From Pseudomonadota bacterium (GTDB lineage Bacteria > Desulfobacterota > Desulfobulbia > Desulfobulbales > Desulfocapsaceae): a DNA stretch of 64,000 nucleotides. The translations under genes were made by a program, and so were the position numbers. This document shows, piece by piece, positions 61,503 through 64,000 of the stretch (positions are counted from its first letter, which is position 1; every line of letters starts with the position of its first letter). The notes under the pieces are model-generated. The model worked only from the letters and a program-made list of their open reading frames with translations, ran no database searches and was not told the origin of the DNA. The stretch spans positions 1 through 64,000 of the forward strand of contig JAHIUA010000012.1 of NCBI GenBank assembly GCA_018817385.1, in the 5' to 3' direction.

Positions 61503-61859
61503 ATTTTAAAGAAGCCAAAAGGCCGGCAAGGCTGACCATGGTTCAACGCCAAATATTCCTCTCCCTGTAAAGGTGTCGTGCCATCCACCAGCATTCTCCC
61601 CCCCGTTTAGCCAGAGAGGTACCCCATAACCAATTCCTGCTGGTGAACAAACCTCACCCCTGCAGATATTTTTTTGCAGTATTTCATGTAACTAAATCTT
61701 CTTTCCCACGTTTATATATATATGAGAGACAGTTTGGGACAATCAAGGCAAGAGTTGACCTTACTCACATCCCGACCTATTCCTGACTGACTGGTTGAGT
61801 TCTTTTCTGCAACAGATGAAAATTGCCGAAAGGTAACTTAAAAAACAAGGAGATTGACT

Positions 61860-62291
61860 ATGAAAACAATCGGAACCACCTTAACCCTTTGTTTAGTTCT
61901 GGCTGCCAGCCCTGCCCTCGCCCATCATCCCGCTGCAGACACCGTTGATCCGGTAATCTATGCAATGATAGATGAGATGGTGTCCGATACCCCCCATGCC
62001 GATCTGGTTTTTGACGACGAAATGGGAACATCCACATTCGAAATAGACTCTGTGAGTGCGGCAGAAGATCTCATTGACGATGGCTTACTTGCCACTTTGT
62101 CCCTGCTTGACGTCGAGGATATGACAGTTACCATTACCTTCGGTGATGACCTTGAAGCAACAAGCAGCAGCTCTGAAGGTTCCACGGATAAGCAGTGGAC
62201 AGAAAGGAATGACTGGGGAACGCAGGTATTTATCACCGTGAACACCGAACTCTGCGAACTCCCGCCCTGTCTGGATATGATAAGCGACTGA
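61860..62291 (+). CDS. Small secreted acidic protein of unknown function
   Basis: A 143-residue exported protein. Signal peptide MKTIGTTLTLCLVLAASPAL with likely cleavage after ALA, giving a mature N-terminus HHPAADTVDP that could bind a metal. The mature part is strongly acidic (VFDDEMGTSTFEIDSVSAAE; ITFGDDLEA), with a pair of Cys near the end (LCELPPCLD). No family is recognised. ATG follows AAGGAG; an in-frame TTG two codons upstream is less likely. A strong terminator follows, so it is monocistronic. Confidence 0.75.
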   Translation: MKTIGTTLTLCLVLAASPALAHHPAADTVDPVIYAMIDEMVSDTPHADLVFDDEMGTSTFEIDSVSAAEDLIDDGLLATLSLLDVEDMTVTITFGDDLEATSSSSEGSTDKQWTERNDWGTQVFITVNTELCELPPCLDMISD

Positions 62292-62344
62292 AAGCCCTTC
62301 AGGCGTTCTTCAATATCCCCCTCTGAGCGTTTAAAAGGGGGATC

Positions 62345-62382
62345 AACCAGGCGACAGCGCCCCCTTTCTCTGTCGCCTGGTT
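62345..62382 (+). terminator. Terminator after the small secreted protein gene
   Basis: AACCAGGCGACAG (62345-62357) pairs perfectly over 13 bp with CTGTCGCCTGGTT (62370-62382), with a 12-base loop and a short TTT run at the end. Confidence 0.75.
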
Positions 62383-62594
62383 TCCTACCCTGTGCAAAGC
62401 AATCCTTCCCTCCACCTTTTTCATCCTCTTTCCCCCGTTAATCCTCATCCATACTGTCCACAACCTTTTCGCTGAGCTCCTGCATGCCGGGACACATTAC
62501 ATCTGGTAGTCTTTGCTGAGGTAGAGTATTTTATTTTTTTAAGCCACCCTGCGACTACAGAACTTCTCAATTTAACAATTCCCCTTTGCCAGCC

Positions 62595-64000
62595 ATGGAT
62601 AACAATCAACGCCACCACAACCGTATTTCCGCAGCTCTGCAGGTCTCTGTCAACCAGGTAGCGTCTACAGCCCGTCTCCTGGAAGAAGGGGCAACCGTCC
62701 CCTTTATCTCCCGGTACCGAAAAGAGGTGACCGGATCCCTTAATGAGGTTCAGGTAGCAGCCATCCGTGATCAACTCGCCAGCCTGGCCGAAGTGGATAA
62801 ACGGCGGCAGACTATCATAGCTTCCCTCTCCGCAAGAGATCTTTTGACTGACCAGCTGCAGGCAGGTTTAGACCGTGCCCAAGACCTTGCCACCCTGGAA
62901 GATATCTACCTGCCGCACAAACAGAAGAGAAAGACCCGCGCCATGGTGGCCCGGGAAAAGGGCCTGGAAGCCATGGCCCACTCAATATTTACCGGCCAGG
63001 ATACAGGTCTCACCCTTCCAGCCTTTATTGATGCTGAAAAAGGAGTGACCTCTGAGAATGAGGCCCTGGCCGGAGCCAGAGATATTATCGCCGAGTGGAT
63101 CAATGAAGATGCGGCAATACGGGCACGTCTGCGCAGGCTCTTTGGCGAAAAATCGATAATCCATTCCGCAGTTGTGAAAAAAAACGAAGAGGCCGGCAGC
63201 AAATTCCGAGATTATTTCGACTGGCAGGAAGAGGCCCGTAAGGCCCCGGGACATCGCTTGCTGGCCATGTTCCGCGGCGAGACCGAGAAGGCCCTGCGAC
63301 TCTCCGTCAGACCCGATGATGATCTGGCCCTGACCATTCTCAATCACCACTATCTGCCCAAAGGAAAATTCCGTGCACAGATACCCCTGGCCGTGGCAGA
63401 CAGTTATAAGCGATTGCTCGGTCCCTCCCTGGAAAAGGAACTTCGAACCAGCCTCAAGGAACGGGCTGACCGGGAAGCCATACAGGTCTTTGCCGACAAC
63501 CTCCGCGAGTTGCTCCTGGCCCCGGCCTTAGGGCAAAAGCGAGTCATTGCCCTTGACCCAGGATTTCGTACCGGAGCCAAGCTGGTCTGTCTGGACGGCC
63601 AGGGCAGGTTACTCGATTTCACCACCGTCTACCCCACCCACGGCGGGGGCAGACAACAGGATGCGGCAAAAAAAGTTAAGGAGCTCTGCCGTCGACATCA
63701 GATCCAGGCCATTGCTATCGGCAACGGTACGGCCGGTCGGGAGACAGAACAATTTATCCACGACCTTGATCTGGACAGCAAGATCCTTGTCACCCTGGTC
63801 AACGAAAGCGGTGCCTCAATCTATTCTGCCTCCGAAGTTGCCCGCCGGGAATTCCCCGACCATGACATTACTGTCCGCGGTGCCGTCTCCATAGGTCGGC
63901 GCCTCCAGGACCCCCTGGCAGAACTGGTCAAACTCGACCCCAAATCAATCGGGGTCGGTCAGTATCAGCATGATGTCAACCAGACAGAACTGAAAAAAGG
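62595..64000 (+). CDS. tex: Tex family RNA-binding transcription accessory protein (3' end outside window)
   Basis: The first 468 codons of a Tex protein, a large RNA-binding factor affecting transcription; full members are about 750-780 residues. The N-terminal helical domain is clear (LLEEGATVPFISRYRKEVTG; TLEDIYLPHKQKRKTRAMVA), followed by the YqgF/RNase H-like domain (VIALDPGFRTGAKLVCLDGQ; AIAIGNGTAGRETEQF) and LVNESGASIYSASEVARREF, which leads to the helix-hairpin-helix and S1 domains beyond the window. Start ATG at 62595 has no strong ribosome site. No frame break is seen up to base 64000. Confidence 0.93.
   Translation, partial: MDNNQRHHNRISAALQVSVNQVASTARLLEEGATVPFISRYRKEVTGSLNEVQVAAIRDQLASLAEVDKRRQTIIASLSARDLLTDQLQAGLDRAQDLATLEDIYLPHKQKRKTRAMVAREKGLEAMAHSIFTGQDTGLTLPAFIDAEKGVTSENEALAGARDIIAEWINEDAAIRARLRRLFGEKSIIHSAVVKKNEEAGSKFRDYFDWQEEARKAPGHRLLAMFRGETEKALRLSVRPDDDLALTILNHHYLPKGKFRAQIPLAVADSYKRLLGPSLEKELRTSLKERADREAIQVFADNLRELLLAPALGQKRVIALDPGFRTGAKLVCLDGQGRLLDFTTVYPTHGGGRQQDAAKKVKELCRRHQIQAIAIGNGTAGRETEQFIHDLDLDSKILVTLVNESGASIYSASEVARREFPDHDITVRGAVSIGRRLQDPLAELVKLDPKSIGVGQYQHDVNQTELKK

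Noticed and set aside
60740-61570. 276-codon frame on the + strand opposite lexA and its promoter
   Set aside because: It runs through the lexA coding region and operators in reverse and has no recognisable motif or ribosome site.

Overview
This window looks like a chromosomal segment of a Desulfobacterota (deltaproteobacterial) bacterium, most plausibly a Desulfobulbales relative. That placement is inference from gene content: a fused DHH/CBS/tRNA nucleotidyltransferase, abundant sigma-54 activators, a glycyl-radical enzyme, an error-prone lexA-imuB-dnaE2 cassette and a FadL/acyl-CoA synthetase pair. No rRNA, tRNA, CRISPR array or prophage was seen.

Layout. 1-0.6 kb: a dispersed element (family A) that breaks a DJ-1/PfpI gene. 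0.6-13.2 kb: housekeeping genes tatC, serS, a GAF sigma-54 activator, a group 2 sigma-70 factor, ddl, a glcD-type oxidase, rpsU, a XerC/D recombinase without a normal start codon, and the fused nucleotidyltransferase. 13.2-16.1 kb: a zinc-uptake operon (ribbon-helix-helix/zinc-finger regulator, znuA, znuC, znuB) with a clear palindromic operator.

16.6-36.7 kb: a long accessory locus, almost all on the + strand. It holds a large unknown beta-rich protein, an Amidase_3, a papain-like peptidase, a large internally duplicated unknown protein, a glycyl-radical enzyme with an SCP2-like partner and its activase, a DUF6765/phospholipase-C-like protein, a GH13 alpha-amylase, secreted and membrane proteins of unknown role, and a SARP/BTAD-type regulator at the end. 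Two intergenic regions in this locus carry GTTACCT direct repeats at an exact 11-bp period, each ending 9 bp before a -10-like hexamer. That is the site architecture used by SARP regulators, so the locus is probably a regulon of the terminal regulator. This is the best candidate for an undescribed system.

36.8-47.4 kb: a Cus-type metal efflux operon (cusC, YHS protein, cusB, cusA) downstream of its own sigma-54 two-component system, with two GAGAATATTCTC-type palindromes 22 bp apart and a -24/-12 promoter. 47.6-55.5 kb: a site-2 protease, a hybrid histidine kinase, FadL, an acyl-CoA synthetase and a D,D-carboxypeptidase. 55.6-61.5 kb: an SOS mutagenesis cassette lexA / DUF72 / catalytically empty imuB / dnaE2, with paired TATGTCNATGTAC operators. 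61.8-64 kb: a small secreted protein and the start of tex.

Intergenic DNA is rich in small repeats: two MITE-like families (A, about 159 bp; B, about 152 bp, both with terminal inverted repeats), three 35-bp tracts made of five heptamers, and a hairpin motif that follows several stop codons.
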